Source of the DNA: Lederbergia citri
Lineage (GTDB): Bacteria > Bacillota > Bacilli > Bacillales > Bacillaceae_C
Direction of reading: 5' to 3'
Assembly: GCF_018343625.1 (NCBI RefSeq)
Contig: NZ_JAGYPG010000003.1
Span: 654,202 to 718,201 of the forward strand
Length of the DNA stretch: 64,000 nt
The stretch's first letter is position 1, and every line of letters begins with the position of its first letter. Below, in pieces: positions 33,349 through 41,092 of the stretch. A model generated the notes under the pieces. That model had not been told where the DNA came from. It was given only the letters and a program-made list of their open reading frames with translations, and did not search any database. Both the position numbers and the translations under genes were made by a program.

Positions 33349-34007
33349 ATGAATCTAAAAAATTCATTAAAAACAATCGGAATTACGGTTCTCCTGTTCT
33401 CCATAGTAGGTATTCAATCTATTTCAGCTGAGGCAAAAGACATAAATATTGAAACGACCGCCAATGGCATCCTCTTCAACACAGAGAACCTCAAGCCAGG
33501 CGACTGGATCCCACGAGATATTACAATCATGAATAATGGTAGAAAAGATTTTAAGTATACTGCAAAAATAGGAAAAACGAAGTCCACAAAAGGTCTATTT
33601 GAAGAACTCGATCTAGTCGTTAAAAATGAAAAAGAAACTCTATTCGAAGGGAAATTAAAGGATTTCAAAGGCTTTACTTCGAGGGAATTAACAAAGGGTT
33701 CTTCTGAAATATTGTTTTTCGAGGTGAAATGCCTACTCATTTAGATAATTCATTTCAAGGGGCTAAAGCTGAAGTGGAGATTCAATTTATTGCGGAAGGG
33801 TTAAATGATGTTGTCGTTTCCATTGAAACACCTTCAAATAAAGGAACCTCAAACGACAAAATAATTGAGTCGAAAATAGTTAATAAGCTGCCAGATACAT
33901 CTACTAACAGTTACAATGTGTTGCTATTGGGAGGAGTTTTAACTATGTTAGGTGCTATTCTTCTTATCTGCTCCCCTAAAAAATTTCGAAGTTATTTATT
34001 CGACTGA
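33349..34007 (+). pseudogene. TasA-like, LPDTS wall-anchored protein split by a frameshift
   Basis: Two overlapping frames make one protein. The first (33349-33744, ATG with GAGG 7 nt upstream) has a signal peptide and the TasA motif ENLKPGDWIPRDITIMNNG. The second (33729-34007) continues with HLDNSFQGAKAEVEIQFI and ends in KLPDTSTNSYN, a hydrophobic span and a basic tail, which is a sortase sorting signal. The break is at GTGAAATGCC near 33723-33732; adding one A would restore V-K-M-P. LPDTS is the form used by the class D sortase YhcS in Bacillus. A re-initiated second half would lack a signal peptide. A sequencing error in an A-run cannot be excluded. Confidence 0.75.
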
Positions 34008-34245
34008 AAATAAGAAGAGGATACAAAATCCAAGTAAACTTTATAACTTTATTAAAAACATAGGTCTTTCAGCAATGATTTTTAAGGTGAAATGTGTCTT
34101 TTTTTAATGAAATGTCACGGTTAATTATTTTTACAATAGGCAAAAAGTAACACTTTAAATACTTGAGACCCGTTATTATAAAAAATGAGAAACAATTCCT
34201 ATTTTGTATAGCACTAGGGAGATGCATATATTAGGGGGTACGGAC

Positions 34246-34392
34246 TTGGGAGAAGAAAAAGACTACATAAATGAAATGGATAAAGAATGGTTGACGTTAA
34301 TTCTTGAAGCGAAAAACCTAGGGTTTAAGAAGGAGGAAATAAGAGATTTCTTTAGAAAAAAAGAAATAAAGGAACTTATTTCTGAAGGGTAG
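34246..34392 (+). CDS. sinI: SinI-like anti-repressor
   Basis: 48 aa from TTG 34246, 7 nt after AGGGGG (34233-34238); ATG 34222 abuts its upstream GGGAG and is less likely. The core MDKEWLTLILEAKNLGFKKEEIRDFF matches the SinI dimerisation domain, here given as D-K-E-W, E-A-K and E-E-I-R in order, in about residues 11-36. SinI binds SinR and lifts repression of matrix genes. There is no DNA-binding domain, so it cannot act on DNA itself, and no sinR is in the window. Its place next to the fibre genes fits. Confidence 0.85.
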   Translation: MGEEKDYINEMDKEWLTLILEAKNLGFKKEEIRDFFRKKEIKELISEG

Positions 34393-34401
34393 TTGAGGAA
34401 A

Positions 34402-34454
34402 AAGTATTTCTTAATGAACAAAAAGTTCTTATAGAAATACTTCTTTATATTTTT
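34402..34454 (+). terminator. Long hairpin after sinI
   Basis: AAGTATTTCT pairs with AGAAATACTT, with an inner GAAC/GTTC pair, followed by a T-rich stretch. Confidence 0.65.
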
Positions 34455-34500
34455 TAAGGAAATTCTAAAATGAAAACCTTGTGTATAATTTTTCAGAAGA

Positions 34501-34589
34501 TAGTCTCTATCTAGCTTCAGCTCCTAGCAAACTTTCGGTTTCTTCCTTCGATAAGTCAACAGTCCAGCTTCAGGCGCCTTCCGCTTTTC
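34501..34589 (-). repeat. Interspersed intergenic repeat, copy A
   Basis: Read on the minus strand it starts GAAAAGCGGAAGGCGCC and ends AGTTTGCTAGGAGCTGAAGC-TAGAT, the same end motifs as copies at 39276-39440 and 43198-43264. No coding potential. It fills most of the 355-bp gap between sinI and the YndM-family gene; I see nothing else there. Confidence 0.75.
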
Positions 34590-34747
34590 GTGGCTCACCG
34601 TGTTTCCTTTATCTCATAAGAACCCTAAAGTCTGTACCTCGCTGATCAGGCACTTGCGCATTTGTTCAGTTTATATTCCATTTTGTATATTTTTTTACGA
34701 TAATTGGCATCCTTTCATTAGATAGAACTTCAAGGAGGCCCTTGGTC

Positions 34748-35107
34748 ATGCTGAATCTTATTATGAAATTAATTGTTTGTCCAATTGTCGTCATTATAGC
34801 AGCGAACTTTTTAACAAATGTACATTTCGAGCGTGTTTATCAGCCGATTATTCTCGGCTTTACATTGGCTGTCGTGGGACATTTGATGGAACTCGCAATC
34901 TTAAATAAGGGAACCTTTTGGATTAGTAATACGGTTGATTTTATTGTCTCCGCCGCCGCTATCTATTTCATTTCCTATTTTTTTGTAGGTGCATATGTGA
35001 CATTTGGCGGGGCTTTAATAACAGCTGCACTTCTAACAGTAGTAGAATTCTTTGTACATTTATGGCTGATTAGATCGGGAAGAGCGCGAAAAGAACCGTC
35101 ATTATAA
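34748..35107 (+). CDS. YndM family (DUF2512) membrane protein
   Basis: 119 aa from ATG 34748, 9 nt after AAGGAGG (34732-34738); TTG 34742 is too close. Four membrane spans: LIVCPIVVIIAANFL, PIILGFTLAVVGHLM, FIVSAAAIYFISYFFVG and ALITAALLTVVEFFVHLWL. The family is widespread in Bacillus, with no known activity. It has its own strong ribosome site and a bidirectional terminator behind it. Confidence 0.82.
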   Translation: MLNLIMKLIVCPIVVIIAANFLTNVHFERVYQPIILGFTLAVVGHLMELAILNKGTFWISNTVDFIVSAAAIYFISYFFVGAYVTFGGALITAALLTVVEFFVHLWLIRSGRARKEPSL

Positions 35108-35114
35108 GAACGAC

Positions 35115-35146
35115 AAAATCCCTCAATTTTTTGAGGGATTTTTTTT
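35115..35146. terminator. Bidirectional terminator
   Basis: AAAATCCCTCAA and TTGAGGGATTTT form a perfect 12-bp stem around TTTT, with T-runs on both strands, between convergent genes. Confidence 0.93.
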
Positions 35147-35151
35147 ATGCC

Positions 35152-35790
35152 TTAAAGCATTTTCATCGCAAGCTCAATTTCTTTATCACCTGACAAAACT
35201 TCCATAATTTTATTTTTGGCATTGCCGATTTCAAGACAAGTGGCGAGGACATTTGCGACATCACCACGAGGGATAGAGCGTTCATCCATTAGTTCGATTT
35301 TCTCCGCTAATTCTACTTTACCTGTGGCTTTGTCGTGAGTTAAGCGTCCCGGTCTAACAATCGTGTACATTAATCCACTGTTTTTTAAGTAGTCATCCGC
35401 TATTCGTTTTGCGGTCAAGTAATGTTCGATGGGTCCTTGCGGGTCGTCCGCACCGATGGAACTAAGCATGATGAAATGCTGAACTCCACTTGATTTTGCT
35501 GCATCGATAATCTTCACGGCACCTTTTTGATCAACCGCAATTGTTTTATCTGGTCCCGTTTTCGAACCTGAACCTGCTGCAAATATTACAGCATCCATGC
35601 CATTTGTCACTTCGCTCACATCTTCTTCCAAATCAGCAACAATGACTTCTACCGCTCCTAATTTCATTAGCTCTTCTTCTTGATCTTTACTTCGCACCAT
35701 AGCGTAAGGGTGATGATTACTATTGTTTGCCAAGTATTCTACGAGCAACCGTCCGGTATGTCCATTTGCACCGACTATTAATACCTTCAT
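35152..35790 (-). CDS. yhfK: NAD(P)-binding atypical SDR protein YhfK
   Basis: 212 aa, close to the 214 aa of B. subtilis YhfK. The Rossmann motif VGANGHTGRLLVEYL is at the N-terminus, and FIMLSSIGADDP and TIVRPGRLT follow, as in NAD(P)H-binding NmrA/SDR_a5-type proteins. There is no standard Y-x-x-x-K active site, so it may bind cofactor as a redox sensor or act as an oxidoreductase. GGAGCGATC precedes the ATG. Single gene. Confidence 0.85.
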   Translation of the reverse strand: MKVLIVGANGHTGRLLVEYLANNSNHHPYAMVRSKDQEEELMKLGAVEVIVADLEEDVSEVTNGMDAVIFAAGSGSKTGPDKTIAVDQKGAVKIIDAAKSSGVQHFIMLSSIGADDPQGPIEHYLTAKRIADDYLKNSGLMYTIVRPGRLTHDKATGKVELAEKIELMDERSIPRGDVANVLATCLEIGNAKNKIMEVLSGDKEIELAMKML

Positions 35791-35869
35791 TATTATGATC
35801 GCTCCTTTTCACTAATCAGACCTAATATTGTATAATTTCCTCAAATGAATCATTATAAACAAGTTTCAT

Positions 35870-36394
35870 TCAATTAAGATGTATCCAATATCTTTGAGCT
35901 ATACGTCCATCTTCTGTTACAACTTCAGACTCTAACTGCCCTCCATTGCTTGTAATTGTTTTAGCTGAACCGATATTTTCTTTGTCACAAGTAATGAGGA
36001 CTTCATAAATATTCATGTTTTTTGCTTTTTCAAGTGCCAAGCTGAGCATTCTTTTAGCGTAACCTTTTTTTCTTTCACTAGGTCTAATTCCATAACCAAT
36101 ATGCCCGCCGATTTTAAGCAATTTTCCGTTCAATCTGTGGCGGATATTTATTGCGCCAATTACACGTTCCTGATCATTTACTAACCAATATGTAGTATGA
36201 GGTACAAAAGTGTCAGGTATACCAATTCCTTGTGAAAATCCCTTCAGTTCTTGTAGCAGGCTTTCAAAATCATCCGTCTCCATTTTTAATACAAACGGAA
36301 CTAAATTTTCATTTGAAGTATTCCATTCTGCAATCATGTCTATATAGGATTCTTTATAATTTGTTGAAGGCTCTACTAATTTAACATCCCTCAT
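35870..36394 (-). CDS. GNAT family N-acetyltransferase
   Basis: 174 aa. The acetyl-CoA-binding motif A is visible as GIRPSERKKGYAKRMLSLAL, preceded by an INIRHRLN beta strand and followed by ITCDKENIGSAKTI. The family moves an acetyl group to an amine or to proteins. This form resembles the YjdJ/YkwB-like small-molecule acetyltransferases, but the substrate is unknown. Single gene divergent from the SRAP gene. Confidence 0.82.
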   Translation of the reverse strand: MRDVKLVEPSTNYKESYIDMIAEWNTSNENLVPFVLKMETDDFESLLQELKGFSQGIGIPDTFVPHTTYWLVNDQERVIGAINIRHRLNGKLLKIGGHIGYGIRPSERKKGYAKRMLSLALEKAKNMNIYEVLITCDKENIGSAKTITSNGGQLESEVVTEDGRIAQRYWIHLN

Positions 36395-36492
36395 CCTTAT
36401 ACCCCCCGTTATATGATATTTTTAATATGATAGATGAGTATTTCTGAGAAAGTCAATAGCGTGGACAATTTCTATTGGAAGGAGTGCTTAAT

Positions 36493-37158
36493 ATGTGTGG
36501 ACGTTACAGTTTATTTGCTCCTAGGGAAGATCTAGCAGTTAGATTTGGATTGGTAGATTTTGAGGAAATTGAATGGGTGGAAAGATATAATATCGCTCCC
36601 AGCCAAGATGTGCTAGCCATTGTTAGAACGGAAGTTGGCAACAAGATTGGTATGTTGAAATGGGGCTTGATTCCTTCCTGGGCGGCAGATCCAAAAATTG
36701 GTTACAAAATGATTAATGCCAGAGCCGAAACAATTGATCAGAAACCAAGTTTTAGAACACTTTTTAAAAGAAGAAGATGTATCATTCCAGCAGATGGGTT
36801 TTATGAATGGAAAAAAGAAGGAGCAAAGAAAACACCTTATCGTTTTCAGCTAAATTCTAAAGAGCCATTTTCGTTTGCAGGCTTATGGGATCGTTGGGAA
36901 CAAAATGGTACGATCGTTCATTCTTGTACTATTATTACGACAGAAGCGAATTCCCTTGTTAAAGATGTTCACGACAGGATGCCGGTGATTTTAACGAAAG
37001 AGTCTGAAAGTGAATGGCTAGATCGTAAAATTCAAGATGAACATGAATTAAAAAGTCTTCTCGTTCCTTTTCGAGCTGAAGAAATGCAAGCGTATCCCGT
37101 ATCACCCCTTGTGAATAGTCCGAAAAATGATGTGAAAGAGATTGTTAATTCACTTTAG
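36493..37158 (+). CDS. SRAP (YedK/HMCES-type) abasic-site shielding protein
   Basis: 221 aa from ATG 36493, chosen because it starts M-C-G-R-Y and the catalytic Cys2 must become N-terminal; GGAAGGAG lies upstream. NARAET and the later HDRMPVIL histidine complete the family active site. SRAP proteins form a thiazolidine DNA-protein crosslink with abasic sites in single-stranded DNA, protecting them during replication. Paralogues in B. subtilis are YobE and YoqW. Monocistronic. Confidence 0.93.
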   Translation: MCGRYSLFAPREDLAVRFGLVDFEEIEWVERYNIAPSQDVLAIVRTEVGNKIGMLKWGLIPSWAADPKIGYKMINARAETIDQKPSFRTLFKRRRCIIPADGFYEWKKEGAKKTPYRFQLNSKEPFSFAGLWDRWEQNGTIVHSCTIITTEANSLVKDVHDRMPVILTKESESEWLDRKIQDEHELKSLLVPFRAEEMQAYPVSPLVNSPKNDVKEIVNSL

Positions 37159-37221
37159 GTACGTTTTTAAATTTACATCATAGCCTAAAATAAATGACAA
37201 TATTTAGGCTGGTGGTATGCA

Positions 37222-37632
37222 GTGCATGAAGAGAATAATTTGATTGAAAAGGTTGCGACTGCGATTAACGGGGAATACTCGGCAATACACTGTTACGCGA
37301 AATTGATCAATATGGCAACGACAGAAAAGGAAAAAGAAAGAATAACTGAAATTCGAAACGATGAAATCCGACATTTTAATACATTCTGTGCCATCTATAC
37401 GCTCCTTACAAATCACCAACCGCAACCTCATGTGACTGGAAGCTGTCCGGACCAATATGTGAACGGCCTCGAATTTGCATTTGAAGATGAACAGCATACG
37501 GTCGATTTCTATTTAGATGTTGCAGATGAGGCAAAGGATCCTTTTATTAAAGAAAGGTTCCGTAATGCTGCAGCCGATGAGCAAAATCATGCCGTATGGT
37601 TTCTATCATTTTTACAAAAACATATGAGGTAG
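37222..37632 (+). CDS. Ferritin-like diiron protein (YhjR-type)
   Basis: 136 aa from GTG 37222 with GGTGG upstream. Four-helix-bundle metal ligands appear as INGEYSAIHCYAK, EIRNDEIRHF, FEDEQHTVDFY and AADEQNHAVWF, giving the E-x-x-H pairs of rubrerythrin-like proteins. There is no rubredoxin domain. YhjR of B. subtilis is a similar small protein made in the sporulation programme. The role here is probably peroxide or iron handling. A terminator follows. Confidence 0.78.
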   Translation: MHEENNLIEKVATAINGEYSAIHCYAKLINMATTEKEKERITEIRNDEIRHFNTFCAIYTLLTNHQPQPHVTGSCPDQYVNGLEFAFEDEQHTVDFYLDVADEAKDPFIKERFRNAAADEQNHAVWFLSFLQKHMR

Positions 37633-37643
37633 TGTCAACAATC

Positions 37644-37676
37644 GACGAAATGCTTATGTATTTCGTTTTGTTTTTA
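37644..37676 (+). terminator. Rho-independent terminator
   Basis: ACGAAAT and ATTTCGT around an 8-nt loop, then TTTTG and TTTTT. Confidence 0.7.
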
Positions 37677-37819
37677 TATATTTTTTATTCAATGAAATTC
37701 TACTCGAAACATATTTAGGATGAATGACAAAACCTCTTCCCATTCTACACCATTAGTGAAAGGACATGCCTCTCTACCTGTTGAATTGTATCAGTACCAT
37801 TTAAAACAGGAGGGATATA

Positions 37820-38320
37820 GTGGAACGGCACATTTTTTCTTCCGAAGCGGCAAAAACACTTGGTATTGGGGCAAGTACGATTAGAAAGTATGCAGCACTG
37901 CTGGAGGACAAAGGGTATGAGTTTGAACGTGGAACAAATAACGGGCGAATTTTTAAGCAGGCGGATTTAACAGTGATTTCCAACATGATTGAAATGATGA
38001 ACAAAGACGGTTTGGCAATTGAAATTGCAGCGGAAAAAGCAGCAGGAAAAATCCCTAAAAAAGAAAAACCTGTAAACGAAACAAACCAAGATATAAGGGA
38101 ATTTATCGAACAGATAAAAGATTTGGAGAAGCAACAGGCTACCTTAACTGAAATGAATCGAGCATTAGCAAAACAAGTTGAGAATTTAACGGAAAAGATA
38201 GAAGAAAGGGAAAGAGATCAACAGTTGTTTAGAATGGTAGAGGATTCTAGAAATAAAAAGAAGCGAAAAGGGATCGCATTATTCAGGCCCCTAACAGCAT
38301 TTTCCGGTAAAAATAAATAA
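37820..38320 (+). CDS. MerR-type HTH / coiled-coil protein (RacA- or DUF3967-like)
   Basis: 166 aa from GTG 37820 with CAGGAGGG 6 nt upstream. Residues about 5-60 form a winged MerR-like DNA-binding unit (FSSEAAKTLGIGASTIRKYAALLE, here as S-S-E-A-A-K and G-I-G-A-S-T-I-R-K). Residues about 85-135 form a coiled coil (EFIEQIKDLEKQQATLTEM). This layout is that of RacA, which links chromosome origins to the cell pole, and of short paralogues. The protein lacks a clear RacA C-terminal domain. Single gene. Confidence 0.72.
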   Translation: MERHIFSSEAAKTLGIGASTIRKYAALLEDKGYEFERGTNNGRIFKQADLTVISNMIEMMNKDGLAIEIAAEKAAGKIPKKEKPVNETNQDIREFIEQIKDLEKQQATLTEMNRALAKQVENLTEKIEERERDQQLFRMVEDSRNKKKRKGIALFRPLTAFSGKNK

Positions 38321-38401
38321 TTTTGATTGTTGGAGTGTCAGCGCTAATCTAAATTGAATTAAATAAATTAAGGATTTTCGCATAAATGGATGGAAAGAAT
38401 C

Positions 38402-38420
38402 GTTTTTAGCTGCTAAAAAC
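38402..38420. repeat. 19-bp near-perfect palindrome
   Basis: GTTTTTAGC-T-GCTAAAAAC with a single central base cannot fold as an RNA hairpin. It may be an operator for the SCP2-domain gene, whose promoter lies 20 bp further on, or a site for the neighbouring MerR-like protein. Confidence 0.4.
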
Positions 38421-38441
38421 AACAGAATTTGTCATTATTCA

Positions 38442-38469
38442 TTGTCAGAATTTTTTAAAATGATATAAT
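38442..38469 (+). promoter_or_regulatory. Promoter of the SCP2-domain gene
   Basis: TTGTCA (38442-38447) and TATAAT (38464-38469) are 16 nt apart, 31 bp before the start codon. Confidence 0.6.
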
Positions 38470-38500
38470 AGACAGAAATGACAGACTGTTGGAGGGTAAA

Positions 38501-38851
38501 ATGCAAATTTCTCTTGAAAAACAGAATTTACCTTGTATTTGGCAGGAGATTATTGAGATTATGAATAACCGTACCGACCCTTTCAAGAATGTCAATACCG
38601 TCTATCAATTCGAAATATCCGGCGAACAAAGTGGTGTTTACCAACTTACTTTAAAAGACGGAAAAGCCACTGTAAAAGAAGGAGCCCCTGATGATTCCGA
38701 GTGTACCATTATATTAAATTTCCATGACTTCAAAGAATTATTGGCTGGGAATTTAAACAGTACAACATCATATATGAGGGGAAGATTAAAAGTAAACGGG
38801 AGTCTCGGACTGGCACTAAGACTAGAAACACTATTAAAACAATATCATTAA
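38501..38851 (+). CDS. SCP2 sterol-binding domain protein
   Basis: 116 aa from ATG 38501 with GGAGGG 4-5 nt upstream. YQFEISGEQSGVYQLTLKDG, then DCECTIILNFHDFKELLAGN-like sequence and the C-terminal MRGRLKVNGSLGLALRLETLL match the SCP2 fold that binds fatty acyl or lipid molecules. Bacterial members of this length are mostly uncharacterised. Single gene. Confidence 0.8.
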   Translation: MQISLEKQNLPCIWQEIIEIMNNRTDPFKNVNTVYQFEISGEQSGVYQLTLKDGKATVKEGAPDDSECTIILNFHDFKELLAGNLNSTTSYMRGRLKVNGSLGLALRLETLLKQYH

Positions 38852-39071
38852 CTTTTACGAAATAGATCTGGTAATCGTTATTATAGCGATTCTGGATTTT
38901 TTTTTGAGGATTTTCTATTAATAGGATTAATCTTTCTATTGAAGGGTATAGTAAATAGCAGAAAAAGCAAAAAAGTTGACAAATTGATTACTTTCTTTAA
39001 AAACGATATACAGTGTATGAAATTTAAGGTAATATATCATTAAGATGTCAAATCTTAAAGAGGTGATCTTC

Positions 39072-39221
39072 TTGCAAAGAGATCATGATCAGCTACAAAA
39101 AGTAATAAGCAGTCTGACGGAGATTGGAGTTAAGATTTCCAAAACGAAATCAAGGCTTGAGATTAGCAAGGCACTTGAGGATGTCAAGTCAATCCAAAGT
39201 TATACGGAACTTCACTCTTAA
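39072..39221 (+). CDS. 49-aa small protein, unknown
   Basis: A TTG at 39072 follows AGAGGTGA by 8 nt and opens 49 codons with a normal, largely alpha-helical composition (LQKVISSLTEIGVKISKTK, RLEISKALEDVKSIQ). It is followed at once by a 13-bp terminator. The clear ribosome site, sensible composition and dedicated terminator make a real short gene likely. I recognise no family. Confidence 0.6.
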   Translation: MQRDHDQLQKVISSLTEIGVKISKTKSRLEISKALEDVKSIQSYTELHS

Positions 39222-39228
39222 AGGCAAA

Positions 39229-39272
39229 CAAGTCAAGTATGTACAGGAATGCATACTTGACTTGTTTTTTTT
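39229..39272 (+). terminator. Strong terminator after the 49-aa gene
   Basis: CAAGTCAAGTATG and CATACTTGACTTG pair perfectly (13 bp) around a 10-nt loop and end in eight T residues. Confidence 0.93.
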
Positions 39273-39275
39273 ATA

Positions 39276-39440
39276 GAAAAGCGCAAGCGCCTGTTTATCG
39301 ACGTACAGGCCCACAGGATGTGGGTCCGTCGACGTCGCCACAGGAAGTGGCGGTTTTAGTCGACGTTCCTATTTTGGCCTTTGACTTACGCAAAAGAAAA
39401 GGACAAGAAGTTTGCTAGTCGATAGGCGCTGTAGCTAGAC
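39276..39440 (+). repeat. Interspersed intergenic repeat, copy B (long form with internal hairpins)
   Basis: Begins GAAAAGCGCAAGCGCC and ends AAGTTTGCTAGTCGATAGG-CGCTGTAGCTAGAC. The middle has a doubled hairpin: CCCACAGGATGTGGG and GCCACAGGAAGTGGC, each flanked by GTCGACG. It looks like a small non-autonomous mobile or REP-like element without coding capacity. It fills most of the 334-bp gap before the CNNM/CorC gene. Confidence 0.75.
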
Positions 39441-39482
39441 AAAGAAAAGCTGCAGTGTTATGTCAATCGTAACGCTGCAGCT
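39441..39482 (-). terminator. Terminator of the CNNM/CorC gene (minus strand)
   Basis: AGCTGCAGCGTTA pairs with TAACACTGCAGCT (one G-U or mismatch) and on the minus strand runs into TTTTCTTT. A further perfect 12-bp hairpin at 39484-39511 lies between it and the stop codon. Confidence 0.75.
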
Positions 39483-39555
39483 ACAACATTATTTCTTGGG
39501 AAATAATGTTGGGAAAAGTCGAAAAAACACGGACAATAAAATCACAAAATGGTTT

Positions 39556-40851
39556 TTACTTTTTCTTTTCTACTTCTACTACGCTAATATGTGAACCTTC
39601 CATCGTGTGGACATGGAAATGATAATTATCCGCGGTAAGCATGTCTCCCTCTTGCAAATCATACTTTTGTGTAAGAAGCCAACCACCTATTGTATCCACT
39701 TCTTCTCCTGATAAATGAACTCCCAATAAAGAATTGACTTCTTCAATTAGCATTTTTGCATCCAATAAATAGTGATTATCTGATAGTTTTCGGACATTTG
39801 GTACTTCATCCGTGTCAAATTCATCTCGTATTTCTCCAACAATTTCTTCAAGAATGTCTTCAACCGTAATGATGCCAGCTGTTCCTCCATATTCATCAAA
39901 TAAAACCGCCATATGCATTCTTTCTTTTTGCATTTTAACGAGTAAACTTTGAATGGGAACTGTTTCGATCACTCTAATGACTGGTTTGACATAAGGCATA
40001 ATCGGCTCGGTACCCATACAGTTTCCTCCGATACAGTCAGAAAGGAACTCTTTTACATTGACAACACCAATGATTGTATCCTTATCTCCGTCCGTGACGG
40101 GATAACGGGTAAACCTCTCATTTTTTATTGTTTCTATGATTTCTTCAATTGATGCAGATTTATCGATACTGTACACTTCTATACGTGGCACCATAATTTC
40201 CTTGGCAATTCGGTTATCGAATTCGAAAATTTTATTTACATAACGATATTCAGATTGATTTATTTCTCCACTTTTTAAGCTTTCTGATAAAATGATCCGC
40301 AATTCTTCTTCCGAATGGGCTATCTCACTTTCAGAGGCAGGCTTGATTCCAAATAACCCAACGATTAAACGTGCAGCACCATTCAACGCCCAAATAAAAG
40401 GGTACATAATTTTATAAAACAAAATGAGTGGGGCAGCAAAGTTTAAAGTGATTTTTTCTGCTTTGTGAATAGCGAAAGTTTTCGGAGCTAATTCGCCCAC
40501 TACTACGTGAATAAACGTAATTGTACTAAATGCAATGATAAAAGAAAGAACGCTGACCAATGACTCCGGCACCGAAAGCTTAACAAAGATTGGAGATAAA
40601 ATAACTTGAACAGTCGGTTCCCCTAGCCATCCTAATCCCAAGGCGGTAACGGTAATTCCAAGCTGGGTTGCCGATAAGTATCCGTCTAAATTGGATAGCA
40701 GACGTTTCGCAGTTACTGCTTTTTTATTCCCTTGAGCAATGAGTTGGTCAATGCGAGAGCCGCGTACTTTAACAATGGCGAATTCTGATGCTACGAAAAA
40801 AGCGGTTAATGCAATCAATAAAATAACGAGAAAAATATTAATGGCAAGCAA
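39556..40851 (-). CDS. CNNM/CorC-type transporter (MpfA/YhdP-like)
   Basis: 431 aa. The N-terminal DUF21 domain has four spans with FVASEFAIVKVRGSRI and LGLGWLGEP. Two CBS domains sit around residues 205-325 (FTRYPVTDGDKDTIIGVVNV, AVLFDEYGGTAGIITVEDI). A C-terminal CorC_HlyC domain follows (about 345-430). B. subtilis YhdP (MpfA) exports magnesium. The TTG start has no good ribosome site within 12 nt; AGGAGGTG at about 40893 instead precedes a short out-of-frame ATG leader. The start codon therefore needs care. Confidence 0.85.
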   Translation of the reverse strand: MLAINIFLVILLIALTAFFVASEFAIVKVRGSRIDQLIAQGNKKAVTAKRLLSNLDGYLSATQLGITVTALGLGWLGEPTVQVILSPIFVKLSVPESLVSVLSFIIAFSTITFIHVVVGELAPKTFAIHKAEKITLNFAAPLILFYKIMYPFIWALNGAARLIVGLFGIKPASESEIAHSEEELRIILSESLKSGEINQSEYRYVNKIFEFDNRIAKEIMVPRIEVYSIDKSASIEEIIETIKNERFTRYPVTDGDKDTIIGVVNVKEFLSDCIGGNCMGTEPIMPYVKPVIRVIETVPIQSLLVKMQKERMHMAVLFDEYGGTAGIITVEDILEEIVGEIRDEFDTDEVPNVRKLSDNHYLLDAKMLIEEVNSLLGVHLSGEEVDTIGGWLLTQKYDLQEGDMLTADNYHFHVHTMEGSHISVVEVEKKK

Positions 40852-41092
40852 TGGAGCGTCACGCTACTATCCTTCATGAAGCGCGACTTCACCTCCTAGC
40901 ATTTCGATAGTTATTATTAAATAAGGATATACATACTTTACCCACAAAACGGCAACAATTATCGTCTTCTAGGAAATTTTTAAAAAACAAGGATGAAAAG
41001 CCTAAAATAATGGTAAGAATCTGTTATGATAAAGTCATATTTATTGATGGGAGCCATGAACAACCTTTAGATTAGCAATGGAGGGGCTTTTC

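Noticed and set aside
33716..33735. Programmed -1 frameshift in the TasA-like gene
   Set aside because: The sequence at the junction is not a slippery heptamer; tRNA-Lys on AAA would have to re-pair with GAA. A simple base loss fits better.
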